Origin: Isoetes taiwanensis
Taxonomy: Eukaryota; Streptophyta; Lycopodiopsida; Isoetales; Isoetaceae
NCBI GenBank assembly: GCA_021234155.1
Contig: JAJEKV010000040.1
Span: forward strand, 7,935,161 to 7,999,160
Length of the DNA: 64,000 nt
Reading direction: 5' to 3'
The stretch's first letter is position 1. Every line of letters begins with the position of its first letter. Made by a program: the position numbers and the translations under genes. The notes beneath the pieces were generated by a model that worked only from the letters and a program-made list of their open reading frames with translations, searched no databases and was not told where the DNA came from. Below, piece by piece: positions 23,653 to 33,970 of the stretch.

Positions 23653-24010
23653 TCAAAATCCTAGAAGAGCGTATGTACTTCTGAGAAAATACAAATACTC
23701 TATGCCTCTTCCATATGATCCACAAAAGCTTGCAATCTTCTTTAATGCAAACCTAGAAGGGTATAGTCCAAGTACAATATGAATAGTCGGAGATGAGATC
23801 TCAAATACCTCTTTCACACGATCCCAAGAGGGTTGCACATCAATACAATTCAAGAAGCAGTGCTCAATTGTTTCATGTAATCGCACATAAGACATGCAGA
23901 CCTAACCTATGCACCAAATATACTGACCAAATGGTTAGTTCTTGGTACCCTATGAATGATCTGCCATATGAGAGTTTGTACTCTTGGCGGAAGCGGGTTC
24001 TTCCACACTT
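23653..24010 (-). mobile_element. LINE fragment, ORF2 C-terminal Cys/His block
   Basis: The minus strand reads HETIEHCFLNCIDVQPSWDR then VKEVFE (23790-23895). This is the ETxEHxFFxCxxxxxxW signature of the zf-RVT domain at the end of plant LINE ORF2. The upstream half (CLMC, one frame away) supplies the expected CxxC at about 23890. The fragment is frameshifted and truncated. Confidence 0.6.
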
Positions 24011-24441
24011 ATTTCCAGATTCTCTTCAATTATTCTCGCTCATTTATATGGAAATTTTAAATTACCCGAATGCTCCTGATAATTTGCCCGAAATGAGAAA
24101 CTGTATATATGATTTGCATGGTTTTTCTGTGTATTTGCTCGAATACGTATAAAGGTGACACTGGACCTCAATATACGAAATGAAAGTTGTATTATTTTGG
24201 AGTTTGAACGTTAATGGTTTGGTTTATATAGTGCTTGGGATTCTGCATGCATTGTTGTAGGTGTGTTGCTTCCAGATTCTTCTTTTTCTTGTGGTTTGCA
24301 GGTGTTGCAATTCCTCTTTTGTGTTTTTTTGTTGCATTGAAAGCAAAGTAGGCGTTCGTTGTCTTGGGTTCTTCTTCCTTCGGCAGCACCTAAGGTACTT
24401 GTTCTTTCTAGCTCTTGTGTTGTAGCTTTAGTTAGGGCAAG

Positions 24442-25483
24442 ATGTCTTTGAAGAAGGCTGCAAGGAAAGGTAAAGGGACTGTTGGGTCTGTTCCTCCATC
24501 TTCCAGGTCTTTTCAAATCGGTGGTTCTTATTTTAGGACTGGTTTGGAGGAAGAGGTCTATATGACTCAACCTTTAGGATTTGTTGTTCAAAGGAAGGAG
24601 CAGCTGGTTTGTCTTTTGAAGAAAAGCATTTATGGCTTGAAGTAGGCTCCAAGATGTTGGCATGCGAAAATTAATGCTTTCTTTCTTGAGCAGGGGTTTA
24701 GCAGAAGTGCAGCAGATCCCAATCTTTATTACAAATCACATGAAGGCCGAATGTGCATCGTGGTTTTGTATGTTGATGATTTGATCATCACAGGAGATGT
24801 TGATGTGCTGATTTTTACATTGAAGAAGTTATCTTCGAGATGACTGACCTTGGCCTTATGCGGTAGCACTCAGATGGCATCTATCTTTCTCAGCAGAAAT
24901 ATATCAAAGAAATGTTACAGCAGTATCGTATGCAGGATTGCAAGGCTGTGGCAAGTCCTTTTGATCCAGGCACAAGGCTTGAGCTTGATTTCCATGGTAA
25001 GGAGTATGATCCTACACTCTATCGAAGCTTGGTAGGGGCATTGATATATCTCACAATCACTAGACCTGATATCTCTTTTGCTGTGGGAGTGCTGAGCAGA
25101 TTTATGAGGAATCCCAGGTAGTCGCACTGGAAGGCTGCTAAAAGACTGCTGGCATATATGAAGGGGAATTCACAAGAAGGTCTCTTTTATCAGAGGTCCT
25201 CTGATTTTTAGTTGAAAGTCTTTGTTGATGCAGATCATGCTCATTGTCATGATAGTAAGAGGTCCACAACAGGGATGTTCACGTTCATAGGGCCTAATGT
25301 GCTGACATGGTTGTCCAAAAGACAGTCTACAGTGTCAATCAACACCACGGAGACAGAATTCAAAGCACTCAGTGTTGGGATGCAGGAATTGTTGTGGCTT
25401 AAACATTTGTGGACAGATTTGCAGGTACCTCCATCCTCGGTTGTTATATTGTGCGACAACACAAGTACCTTACAAAGATAATT
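24442..25483 (+). mobile_element. Decayed Ty1/copia retrotransposon pol (RT and RNase H)
   Basis: From about 24541 the sequence reads LEEEVYMTQPLGFV, LLKKSIYGLK, APRCWH, then VLYVDDLIITG (YVDD reverse-transcriptase centre, about 24765-24795). After frameshifts come YRSLVGALIYLTITRPDISF, VGVLSRFM, then the RNase H part VFVDADHAHC, KRSTTGMF, LTWLSKRQSTVSINTTETEF and LLWLKHLW. The order is that of copia pol. Breaks include a TAG at 24643-24645, a frameshift near 24835, and stops near 25121 and 25208. Gag, protease, integrase and LTRs are not seen. The first 33 codons from the ATG at 24442 (MSLKKAARKGKG...) do not look like copia pol and may be flanking or gag-derived sequence joined by a deletion. 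Confidence 0.88.
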
Positions 25484-25554
25484 CAACTATACCTTCCTTA
25501 ATTTTCTTGCGCCTTTATTTTCTATGGCTTTTGGCGCGCCTTTTTGCTAATTTT

Positions 25555-25800
25555 TTTAGGTTGCCCCTAGTGGGGCAAACCCTTGCTTAAGTGGGGTTTG
25601 TGGCATATCCTAGGTATATGCTGGAATATACCGAGGATATGCTGACGACTGCTCCAAACCCTTTGTTGCCTATAAACTGGCAGTCTTGCATGTTCTGGAT
25701 CGCCGATATTCCAACCGGGTAACTGGCAGGACAGACCCGAAGCTCCAATCTGATGCGCCCTGTGCTTCATGCAAGTCCTCTAAAATATTGCTAATCGATT
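25555..25800 (+). repeat. Dispersed repeat B, longest plus-strand copy
   Basis: In order: a short GC palindrome (GTTGCCCCTAGTGGGGCAA), ACCCTTGCTTAAGTGGGG, a near-palindrome of GCATATCCTAGGTATATGC type, then about 150 bp including GACTGCTCCAAACC, TGGATCGCCGAT and ATGCAAGTCCTCT. Other copies: 33017-33092 (-), 39265-39420 (-), 48935-49130 (-), 57129-57200 (+). A tail-only match is at 30715-30780 (+). It starts about 75 bp after the copia RNase H remnant. The element class is unknown. Confidence 0.85.
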
Positions 25801-27700
25801 AAGAATCAACTCCTACAAGTCGGCCATTTCATCTTGGGCATCGTAGCATCTGTATGGCAAAAAAAATTGGTGTTCCCATCCGCAAGTGAGCAACATAACA
25901 TAATAAACATATTTGATTGATGAAGAGTGTTTTAGGCTGCAGGATGCGCTAACAGAAAAACCCTAGAAATGACATAGACTTGCTTAATCCATAAGAATTG
26001 TTTTTCCTTAAAAAAACTATTCTATTCTATTCCTTAGTAGAGACAATTCATTGTTATATGGCAGGTAACTTATGTTGTCAGTGTATCAGTCCTCGCTATT
26101 GCTTTTATAAGGTTTAGCTATTAAATTTCCTTTTAAACAGGGGCTAAAGGGTATTCTAGTAGATGAAGAGGAGCTTCAACTGCAGAAACCACTTACTTTT
26201 CATAGGCAACCCCAGAGTTTTGCTTGATCTTAAGAAGGTAAATGAGATTGAGGCATTGGATGTTTATCTGGTAAGCCATTTTCTGCCTAGAAATTTTTAT
26301 TCGTTGAAAAGCCAATTTGGTTTGATAGATTACACCTTTTATTAAGGTGTGCATAATTATCTGGAAGTTATGTACCTCCATTTTTGCTTTGAATTTTTGG
26401 TTGCAATCGCATAGAGTGATGCTCGGCTTTGGCGAGTTCTTTTAGTTCTGAGCATGAATGAGCTTTTGAATTATTTTTTAATGGCCATGACTAAGGGCCT
26501 CAAGGCAATATACATTCCACAGTTGATATGTGGCCTTGCCAAGATGAAATTTGCAAATCTGCAGTAAAGTCAAGTGCTGGCAGATACGTTCCTTGTTTTT
26601 GAAAAAAATGGCTAGTTTAAGCTGAAGAAAACTCACTAGAGGAAGACCTGAAGTTGTTGATCTGGAACGCAAGAAGACCAGAGGAAAAATCATGGTAGTA
26701 AGAAGCATAAACACCATGGATAATTGCACCCTCATGGCTTTGCTCTTGTATTGAGGATGAATATTTGCCCCTCATCTGAATCCAGGCATGGCGGAAAGCC
26801 CTTCTACAAATGCAAAGAAGATACTTGATCTTTTCACAAGCTTCTGTTGAAGAAAAACACCAACATCTGGTAATTTACGAGGAGGATTATACGTCTTGCG
26901 TTTTGTTGATACGTATATATAATATGATCTATTTGGATGCATTTCATATGCCATATTGGAGTTGATAATTGGCTCTTTTTCAGATGTCAAGCTGCTGCTG
27001 ATAATGAAGCAGTAATTACGATAACTGTGTCTAAATGTTCGAGAAGCTCTAGGATTTCTGCAGTTGTAACAATTAGTCGGGGGAGGCTTTTGCCACAGGT
27101 GCAACTATGTGGCACCTCTACAAGGTTTGTGTTCTCCACATTGCGTATAAATGATTTTTAGTATATGCTAAGACATGTGAGCTTCTCAAATGGTAGGGTT
27201 AGTACTGTACCAATTAGTGTGGTTTATGGAGAACCATCTTCACAAGACAGGCATGCCAAATAAAAGATGTTGCTTTATGTTATGCCAATTCAGTGAATAA
27301 GTCAATGATCTAAGCAGAATATTTACTCTTCTGCCAAGGATTATTTTAACTGTCGTTTTGTCTTGCAGTTGGCAAAGCACGTTGCCCATGTCTCCTGTAG
27401 AAGGCTTTCCACCAGTGTTGCAAGTAACTTGTGACCTTCTTATCTGATGATGATATAGGTGCTACCAGTATGAGCAGATCTATGCCGGAATGAAGCTTTG
27501 TGAATAAGGAAGAGAATGCAGATGAGGAAGATAGGCAAATGATGCAGCATCTATTTTGATTGACTGATATTTTGCAATTGAAAATTGCCAGATATGCTGC
27601 ATTACAAAATTCAAAAACATTACTGGTGAGTTCTGCATATAATGCCAGAGTTAGAGCATAATCGGGCTTTAGGAAGATTGTAAAGGGGAAATGTCAGCCT
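25801..27700. other. Exon-like scraps, unrecognised
   Basis: Three plus-strand stretches look like decayed exons. About 26142-26270 follows a TTTTAAACAG acceptor, encodes GLKGILVDEEELQLQKPLT and, one frame away, RVLLDLKKVNEIEALDVYL, and ends at GTAAGC. About 26490-26560 encodes LKAIYIPQLICGLAKMKFA. About 26983-27124 follows TTTTTCAG and encodes NEAVITITVSKC, ending at AG/GTTTGT. They may belong to one dead gene, but I do not recognise a family. An ATTCT pentamer run lies near 26015-26030. Confidence 0.25.
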
Positions 27701-28137
27701 TTAGCGCAGAGTTATATTCATGCCATCAAGGTTCTTAGTTTCAACATAACAGACTCCATTAGCACCATTGGAAGACGGAATAAAAATATCTGCTGGAAAA
27801 TATTCTTTGTTTTTAATCAGCACTGTGTCTCCTACACGAACATCCTTCCATAACTTTTCCTCACATTTACCTCTAGAACAAGTTACAAGTGATCTCAAGT
27901 TTATCTCTTTATCACCTTGGGCACGACATAAGTCTTCCCATAGCTCCCGTGCCGTTCCCAAGCCAATCACAAAAGTAAATGGCATTATAACAGTAATTGG
28001 CCTATATGGGCTGATTGGCGTTAATGAAATAGTTGTCGTAGCAGTGAAATACCAATATGCCGCTCTGCGATATTGCTCAAAGAGCGACCATGGTAAAAAC
28101 GTGTATCATGTGTATTTTGTAGTTGAAGTTTTATTGC
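27701..28137 (-). pseudogene. Fragment of a P4-type (phospholipid flippase) ATPase gene
   Basis: The minus strand reads TTKYT-stop-YTFLPWSLFEQYRRAA, YWYF, SLTPISPYRPITVIMPF, ELWEDLCRAQGDKEIN, WKDVRVGDTVLI, EYFPADIFI and YVETKNLDG. These are, in order, the N-terminal signatures of plant aminophospholipid ATPases (NxxxTTKYxxxTFLPKxLFEQFRR, then the actuator-domain start with VGDxVxVxxxxFFPADLLLL and CYVETxNLDGETNLK). The DGET motif is damaged (DGMNIT), there is an in-frame TGA, and nothing of the phosphorylation or nucleotide domains follows. The block is read without an intron. It is a dead fragment of about 145 codons. Confidence 0.8.
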
Positions 28138-29600
28138 CAGCATATCTGTGATCCAAAATGGGAACGTTACTTAAGTGTGATGGAATCAATGAACCATGTC
28201 ACCGTATGCTTCTTTTACTTTAGATGGTGGCAAAACTAGAATGCTTAAATAAGAACTATTCAGTGCTTCCTTTTATTTATCATGATATTATAATTGAACC
28301 TAAGATGATAAATTTGCAGCCAAGCATTAACGTTACGGTAATAAATTTGCTTCGAAGCTATATCATAAGCTCACAAACAGCAGTCGATAGATAACTAGCA
28401 ATAACAGACATCATAATAAATCTTGGTTACAACCTTTGTATGATCACCTCTCATGAAGATGGTTTGTGACAAGCGTAGGAACAGTCATTAAGTGCTTATT
28501 GACAGCTAGAAATAAACAACTTCTCATCCTTTACTGATATCTAAACTTGCATATGAAATAGGAATCTCACCTCCTTCTAATATTACGTGACTCGACATTG
28601 ATAAATTCGCTTTTGCTCTTATTTTCATAAACGTATGCCATAAGAACGGGACTAACACGACTATTTCTCTGTTGCAGAATTTCGTCTGGGGTTAAGGCTG
28701 CATTTGATATTTAGCACCAACTTAATTGCAACAAGTAAACACGTTAATGCATACAACTAGTAAGGGCTTCTATTCTGGCCATGAAGGATCCAATTAATAA
28801 TTATAGAATTTATTCTAGATTTAACATTTCGTATTAGCAGGACAAGGTGCATAATGTCTTTGTTTTACAGAGTAGCTTCAAATAATATGGCAATGTGCTT
28901 TGCTATTATTTTGCAGTTGAGTATCAGTCTTCTTACCTCAAAGTTTAGACACATGGAACTGTTTGAGCTGTACAAGCCGAACCTTCATGAAGATCTTAGT
29001 TGATTCTTTCACTGACTGCATTGCAAAATCTTCATTTCTTCTTAACTTCTTAGAGCTAGCCTGATTCTGCAGAAGATGACCTAAACGTAATGAATCAGGG
29101 ATCTGTCTTGTGGAATTGACATACTTGTGCATGTCGACCATCAGGCTTGCTTGAATCTATGTTTGAGAAACTGATATAGACAAACACGAGTTCATGTCAT
29201 ATTCAATGTGCGACAAATTACATATAACGTATATTCTCTGCATTTTCTTTCCTCTATTAGCTCCTCAAATCGATGTGTTTTTTAGAAGTTGTAATTCAAG
29301 ATTTCAATGTCTATATTCTTCACGTATGTCTCTAAATCATTTCTGTAAATGCCAAGTGTATGGAGAATCTAGATGGTGTGAGTGGTAGTAAAAAACTTGG
29401 CTTGGGTTTCAAGAATGATCTCCTGCTTCCTAAATATCAATATCAAAGTTATAGTCTGATGTTCACGGTCTGAACAATATATAAACCATGTATCTAACTT
29501 TGCTATTGTAACAAAGCAATTAAAATGCTTATATTTGTATTCAGAACTTACACTAGTGTAAGGATGCATTCTATTTTGTTTAAGAATCCCTCTCTTAGGT
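28138..29600. other. Intergenic, nothing recognised
   Basis: AT-rich. A minus-strand frame of 67 codons (28938-29141) shows no recognisable domain. No RNA gene was seen. Confidence 0.45.
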
Positions 29601-30440
29601 CGGTCATGCGGGGATATGGCATGGAAGCCATATCCTAATGTCCTCCAAGATGCGTGGTGATATGGCAAGCCGCCCGTGATCAGCCACAATGCGAGAAGGC
29701 GCAGAAAAGGCCGCCGCATCTACCAAGTGCCGCTCTGTGCGGTCCTGCTTGGCCGATGCTGGTTCGGCACGTGAAAGGGCGTGTTGCGAGCGTGGTAACC
29801 ATCTCCCCATATCTTGGAAGACTCATGCTGATGTGTCAGGCCACACGTAATCAGACGTGGCGCAAGAGGAGGCCGCCAACTCGGGCTTGAGGCGGCAACG
29901 GTGGCTCCGGGCGGTCATGCACCGTAGACGCGGATCCTGCGCGGGCAAATGCGGGGATATGACATGGAAACCATATCGGAATGTCTCCAAGATCCGTAGT
30001 GATGTGGCAGGCCACCCGTCTATCAGCCGTAGCGTGAAAAGACGCTGTAAGGGCCGCCGCATCTACCAAGTGCCGCTCCGTGCGGCCTTGCGTGGCCGAT
30101 GCGGGTCCGACGCGTGAAAGGGCGCGTCGCCAACGTTGTACCCCATCTCCCCATGTCATCCAACACCCGTGCTAATGTGGCAGGCGTCCCGTTCTCAGCC
30201 TTGGCACGGGGGAGAGGCCGTCAACTCGGGCTTGGGGCGGCAAAGGTGGCTCCGGGCGGTCATAGCACCATGAACGAGGACCGGGTGGGGGCAAATGCGA
30301 GGAGACCACATGGAAACCGGGTCGGCACGTGACCAAAGACTGTGCAAACATGTCAGGCCACCCGTCATTGGCCGGGGTACAGGAAGAGGCGCCAAGGCGG
30401 GATTGGTGCGGCAACTATGACTCTGGGCCATCTAGCCGAG
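29600..30440. repeat. GC-rich satellite: about 172-bp monomers in dimeric order
   Basis: The core ATGTGGCAGGCCACCCG and its variants recur at about 29659, 29830, 30001, 30174 and 30349, a spacing of 171-175 bp. Alternate monomers are more alike. The word TGCGGGGATATGRCATGG (third copy degenerate) marks positions about 29607, 29951 and 30296 (344-345 bp apart), and CCATCTCCCCAT marks the monomers between. So the array is about 2.5 dimers. CpG is frequent, in contrast to the AT-rich surroundings. Open frames of 65-135 codons on both strands here are by-products of GC richness. Confidence 0.88.
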
Positions 30441-30714
30441 CCGATGGAGCGAGCCAAACCATCTTGACTCGCCCAAGGAGGACAATCCAAAACGACCAGC
30501 CAAAGAGAATGCAACCGGGGATGCCACCAACTTGGGTGGGGGAGCCAGCTAACCGAGACGGAAGCCGCCAACTCAGTGGGGAGCTAATAACAACGGCGAT
30601 CCTAGGACACCACCGAGTCCGGTGGCGAGGCAACCACCACCAAGTCCGGTGGGTAGGCAACGACGGCGAGCCAAACACACGACCAAGTTGGGTGGGGGCG
30701 ATCCACGAGGGACA
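30441..30714. other. GC-rich non-coding stretch after the satellite
   Basis: It continues the high GC content with short repeated words (ACCAAGTCCGGTGG, CCAACTTGGGTGGGGG type) but the 172-bp period is no longer evident. No gene was recognised. Confidence 0.5.
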
Positions 30715-30780
30715 GACCGAATTTCCAATCTGATGTTGGGCCCTGTGCGTCATGCAAGTCCTCTGAAATATTGCTAGCTA
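30715..30780 (+). repeat. Dispersed repeat B, tail-only copy
   Basis: CCAATCTGATG, CCCTGTGC and TCATGCAAGTCCTCT then AAATATTGCTA match the distal end of the copy at about 25730-25792. The proximal palindromes are absent. It lies directly before the PPR relic. Confidence 0.75.
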
Positions 30781-30806
30781 GTGAGTCCGTCTAGGAGGTC
30801 TGGCCG

Positions 30807-32505
30807 ATGGACGCCTTCCAACCGTTTAGGAGGTCTGACAGTGTTCCAAGTTCGACAGATCTCATTTGCAGCAGAACTGGTCGGATGCTCGTAGAGGTAC
30901 GTCGTTATGCTCAGCCCAACTCGCATTTTGAAGGGAACATTTTGAAGACACAGCGTGGCCAGGATATAGAGTTGGAGACAGTTGATTTAAAGGAAAGAGT
31001 TGTTCTTAATTCTCTTGCAGCTTGTTTGAATAAAAATGATGTAGTGGAAAACATTGTTCCAAAGATTATGGAAGGGAACTTTTGTGATGTTCTGACATCC
31101 AGGAGTATGCCTCTAAGGCCCGAGCTTGTGACTAAATTACTTGGGTATATTTTTTATGCAAGAGTTGCATTAGGATTTTGCAAATGGGCAGAGAAACAAA
31201 GGGGTTATAAGCATAATGTAAATGTATATAATTGTCTTCTTGTTATATTGATATAGAAATCTTTGTATGAGAATGTGCATAATATTTACAGGAAAATGTT
31301 GGTGTCTGGTTGTTCTCCAAATTGCTATACCATAGGGATTTTGATGAGATGCCTTTGTAAAGAAGGTAAAGTGAATGATTCCTTAATGAGAAAATGAAAG
31401 AGGGATACGATCCTGCTGTGGTTGTTTACAACATTTTGATTGATGGACTTTGTAAATCTGGGAATGTTGAGGAAGCTGAAAAGTTGCTCTTAAAAATGGC
31501 TGAGAGAGGTTGTGTTCCAGATGTTGTAACTACCCTTATTACTGGTTTATGCAGTGAAGGTAGATTGTCAAAAGCACAAAACCTTTTGCAGGATGGAAGA
31601 AAGAGGGTGCATTCCAAATGCTATTACCTATAATACCCTGCTACATTGGTACTACAAAGAAACTAGGGTGGATGAGGCTGTGAACTTTTTTGAGCTAGAT
31701 GTTGGAAAAGGGTTTGTGCCAGACGTGATAACCTATAATGCTTTGGTCAATGGCCTTTGCAGAGTAAACAGAGTAGATGAGGCAGAAAAACTTTTTGAAG
31801 AAATGGTTTGTAAGGGTTGTGTTCCCAACACTATCACATATAATGCACTCATCAATGGCCTATGTAAATCTACTAGGGTGGAAAAAGCAAAAGCGCTTTT
31901 TGACACCATGTCAGATAAAGGTTGCAATCCTAATTTTGTTACTTATAGTACCATATTTCATGGGCTTTGTAGACAAGAGAAGGCCATTGAAGCACTTGAA
32001 ATATTTGAGACAATGGTTAGGGATGGGCATAAACCTAACATTATCATTTTCAATGCTCTTATTGACATGTTGTGGACATTAGAGAGAATATATGATGCAC
32101 TTAAAATGATTGAAGAGATGAAGGCAAGCAAGCGTCCTCCAGATCTCATCACGTACAACTCTATTCTTATAGGTCTCTGCAGGTTAAAGCAAATGGCAGA
32201 AGCTTCTAAATTTAAAAAGATTATCAAGTTGTCACCCAAATATCATAACATTTAACTCATTCCTAAAGGGCCTGTGTAAAGTTGGAAAGTTGGATGAAGC
32301 TGAGGGCTTTTTTCGAGGTTATTGCTTCAAATAAGTGTCATCCTAATGTTGTGAGCTATAACACTTCTATAACACTCTCTTTCTTGCTCTTTGTGAGAAT
32401 AAGAGATATAGTGCAGCAGTAGACGTCTGTGAGCGGATGGTTGAGAAAGGTTTTGCTCCTAGGGCTTTAACATTTAGGGACCTTGTTGACAAGCTTTGAA
32501 AAAAG
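30807..32505 (+). pseudogene. P-class pentatricopeptide repeat (PPR) protein gene, frameshifted
   Basis: Intronless, as most plant PPR genes are. About twelve 35-residue P-type motifs follow one another, for example VVVYNILIDGLCKSGNVEEA, VITYNALVNGLCRVNRVDEA, TITYNALINGLCKSTRVEKA and LITYNSILIGLCRL, with the 'xTYNxLIxGLCKxxRxxEA' pattern. The N-terminal part starts at ATG 30807. Breaks: a TAG at 31254-31256, frame changes near 31380, 31530, 31590 and 32220, and further stops after 32330. The longest intact run is 31554-32255 with six motifs. Intact P-class PPRs bind organellar RNA one motif per base. The mild decay suggests recent inactivation, and sequencing error in a homopolymer cannot explain all the breaks. 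Confidence 0.88.
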
Positions 32506-32689
32506 AAAAATTAAATGAGGCACAGAAGCTGTTGGCTTTAGGAGCTCGTGTTCCCAGCATTGAGTTTCAAATGAGTTTTTGCAATACTTCTTCCATGCTG
32601 AGCACCAAAGATTTCTTCAGGCCAATTCCCATAAAGTCATAGTATCAAGTATTCTATTGTCTAGAAGTAGCAAATTTGAATTGATTGTC

Positions 32690-33013
32690 AAAACATGACT
32701 TTGAGCTATGATTTAAGCCACTTCACCCTCCGGCCGTGGAGGGCAACCCTCCGTGTGCAGCACCTTGTTCGTTTTCTATTTTTATTTATTCATCCTTTAA
32801 TGTGGCTTACGTGGATTTTTTATTTATGTTTGATATGTGGAATCATCATGGAAAAATTGTTGCTTAAATTGAGGAATTTCAATTCCACGTCCTCAAAGAA
32901 CGTCCACCGTAGTGGAATCTCACCCTAAAGTAAAACAAGGTGCTGCGCACGGAGGGTTGCCCTCCGTGACCCGAGAGTGAAATGGCTTAAATCACACTTC
33001 AAAGTCATGTTTT
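32690..33013. mobile_element. Foldback (MITE-like) element A
   Basis: Two inverted arms of about 80 bp, 32690-32769 and 32934-33013, flank a 164-bp spacer. The outer ends read AAAACATGACTTTGA (left) and its inverse (right). The inner ends read GCAGCACCTTGTT and AACAAGGTGCTGC. Each arm holds its own short hairpin (GGAGGGCAACCCTCC). The arms differ by some substitutions. No open frame and no clear target-site duplication was found. One isolated arm of the family lies at 45212-45258. Confidence 0.82.
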
Positions 33014-33016
33014 CGA

Positions 33017-33092
33017 GCATATACTGACATATACTTGGAATATGCCACAAACCCACATGGATGAGGGTTTTCCTTCCTTCCCTTAGGGGTAG
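33017..33092 (-). repeat. Dispersed repeat B, partial copy abutting element A
   Basis: GCATATACTGACATATACTTGG, then AATATGCCACAAACCCACAT and CCCTTAGGGGTA, match the proximal half of repeat B in reverse orientation. It begins within a few bases of the right arm of element A. Confidence 0.65.
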
Positions 33093-33749
33093 AGTATATC
33101 TCTCAATTTTGAAGACGATCTTGAATATGTGGGATTTGAACCAAACATATGGCAAAGAAATCGTAATCACGTTGCTTGCCTAGTAGTAACAATTTACTTC
33201 TTATATTCTATGATATAACAATAACCTTAGCTACAAGGCTTTTCATGCAATGTGATTTGTTTGAAGAAGAGTTAAACAACACACGCAATTCAAAATCATC
33301 TACTTGTACTAAACCATTAATTGTTGCAGGTTGGCTAGTTTGAAAGGCTGATTTGCTTCAAAACGCACTCCAACTCTTTATAGTTGCATTCATTATGTTT
33401 TATGGCCCTCCCTTTCACTAGCTGGAAATCTATCCATTCATACTGTGTATCTTTATCATCTGCTCAACACATGTGAGCCAATGCTCCACACTTCTCGCAA
33501 ATCACAAATGCTTGCTACCTTCAGGGGATTTATTTATTTTGAATACTTCTACGATTGTTTTATACAATACCTATACATAACCATAGAAATCTCAAGTTAG
33601 AAATATACGTCCTTACAATTGGGCCACTTTATACAGCGCTGATCATATGGCCAATGCAAGAGAGCTCTTCACGCATATGGCTAGTCCAAAGAGAGCTCTT
33701 CACAGAGTACCAGCCCATCCCAGTATTAGAGAAAGAAAAATGAAGATTG
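33093..33749. other. Intergenic, nothing recognised
   Basis: No gene was found. A short direct duplication of GAGAGCTCTTCAC lies at about 33660 and 33691. Confidence 0.45.
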
Positions 33750-33970
33750 GCAAAGGCCTACTTAAAATTGATGGAGATGTATATATCTGAACTGGAAGTT
33801 AATCTCCTTTCTGTGTCCAAATTGGATGATATCAAAATTTCAAGTAACCTTTTGGAAATGGAAAATGTGTAGTGAAAAATCTTAGGCATAGAGTAAAAGG
33901 GAAGGAGATCTTTGTCAACTTGACTTCGGCTTTCCAAAATGTGTAGTGAAAATCTTAGGCACAGAGTCCA
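33750..33970 (+). mobile_element. Copia fragment (GAG-pre-integrase region)
   Basis: The sequence reads YISELEVNLLSVSKLDD then, one frame away, FGNGKCVVKN. This is the 'VxELxxNLLSVSxL...F.NGxCxI' signature between protease and integrase of Ty1/copia elements. A partial internal duplication (AAATGTGTAGTGAAAA at about 33863 and 33938) follows. No other domain of this copy was found. Confidence 0.55.

Noticed and set aside
29654-30733. Several 65-134 codon open frames on both strands
   Set aside because: They lie in the GC-rich satellite and its flank, follow the repeat period, overlap on both strands and have low-complexity Arg/Pro/Gly composition.
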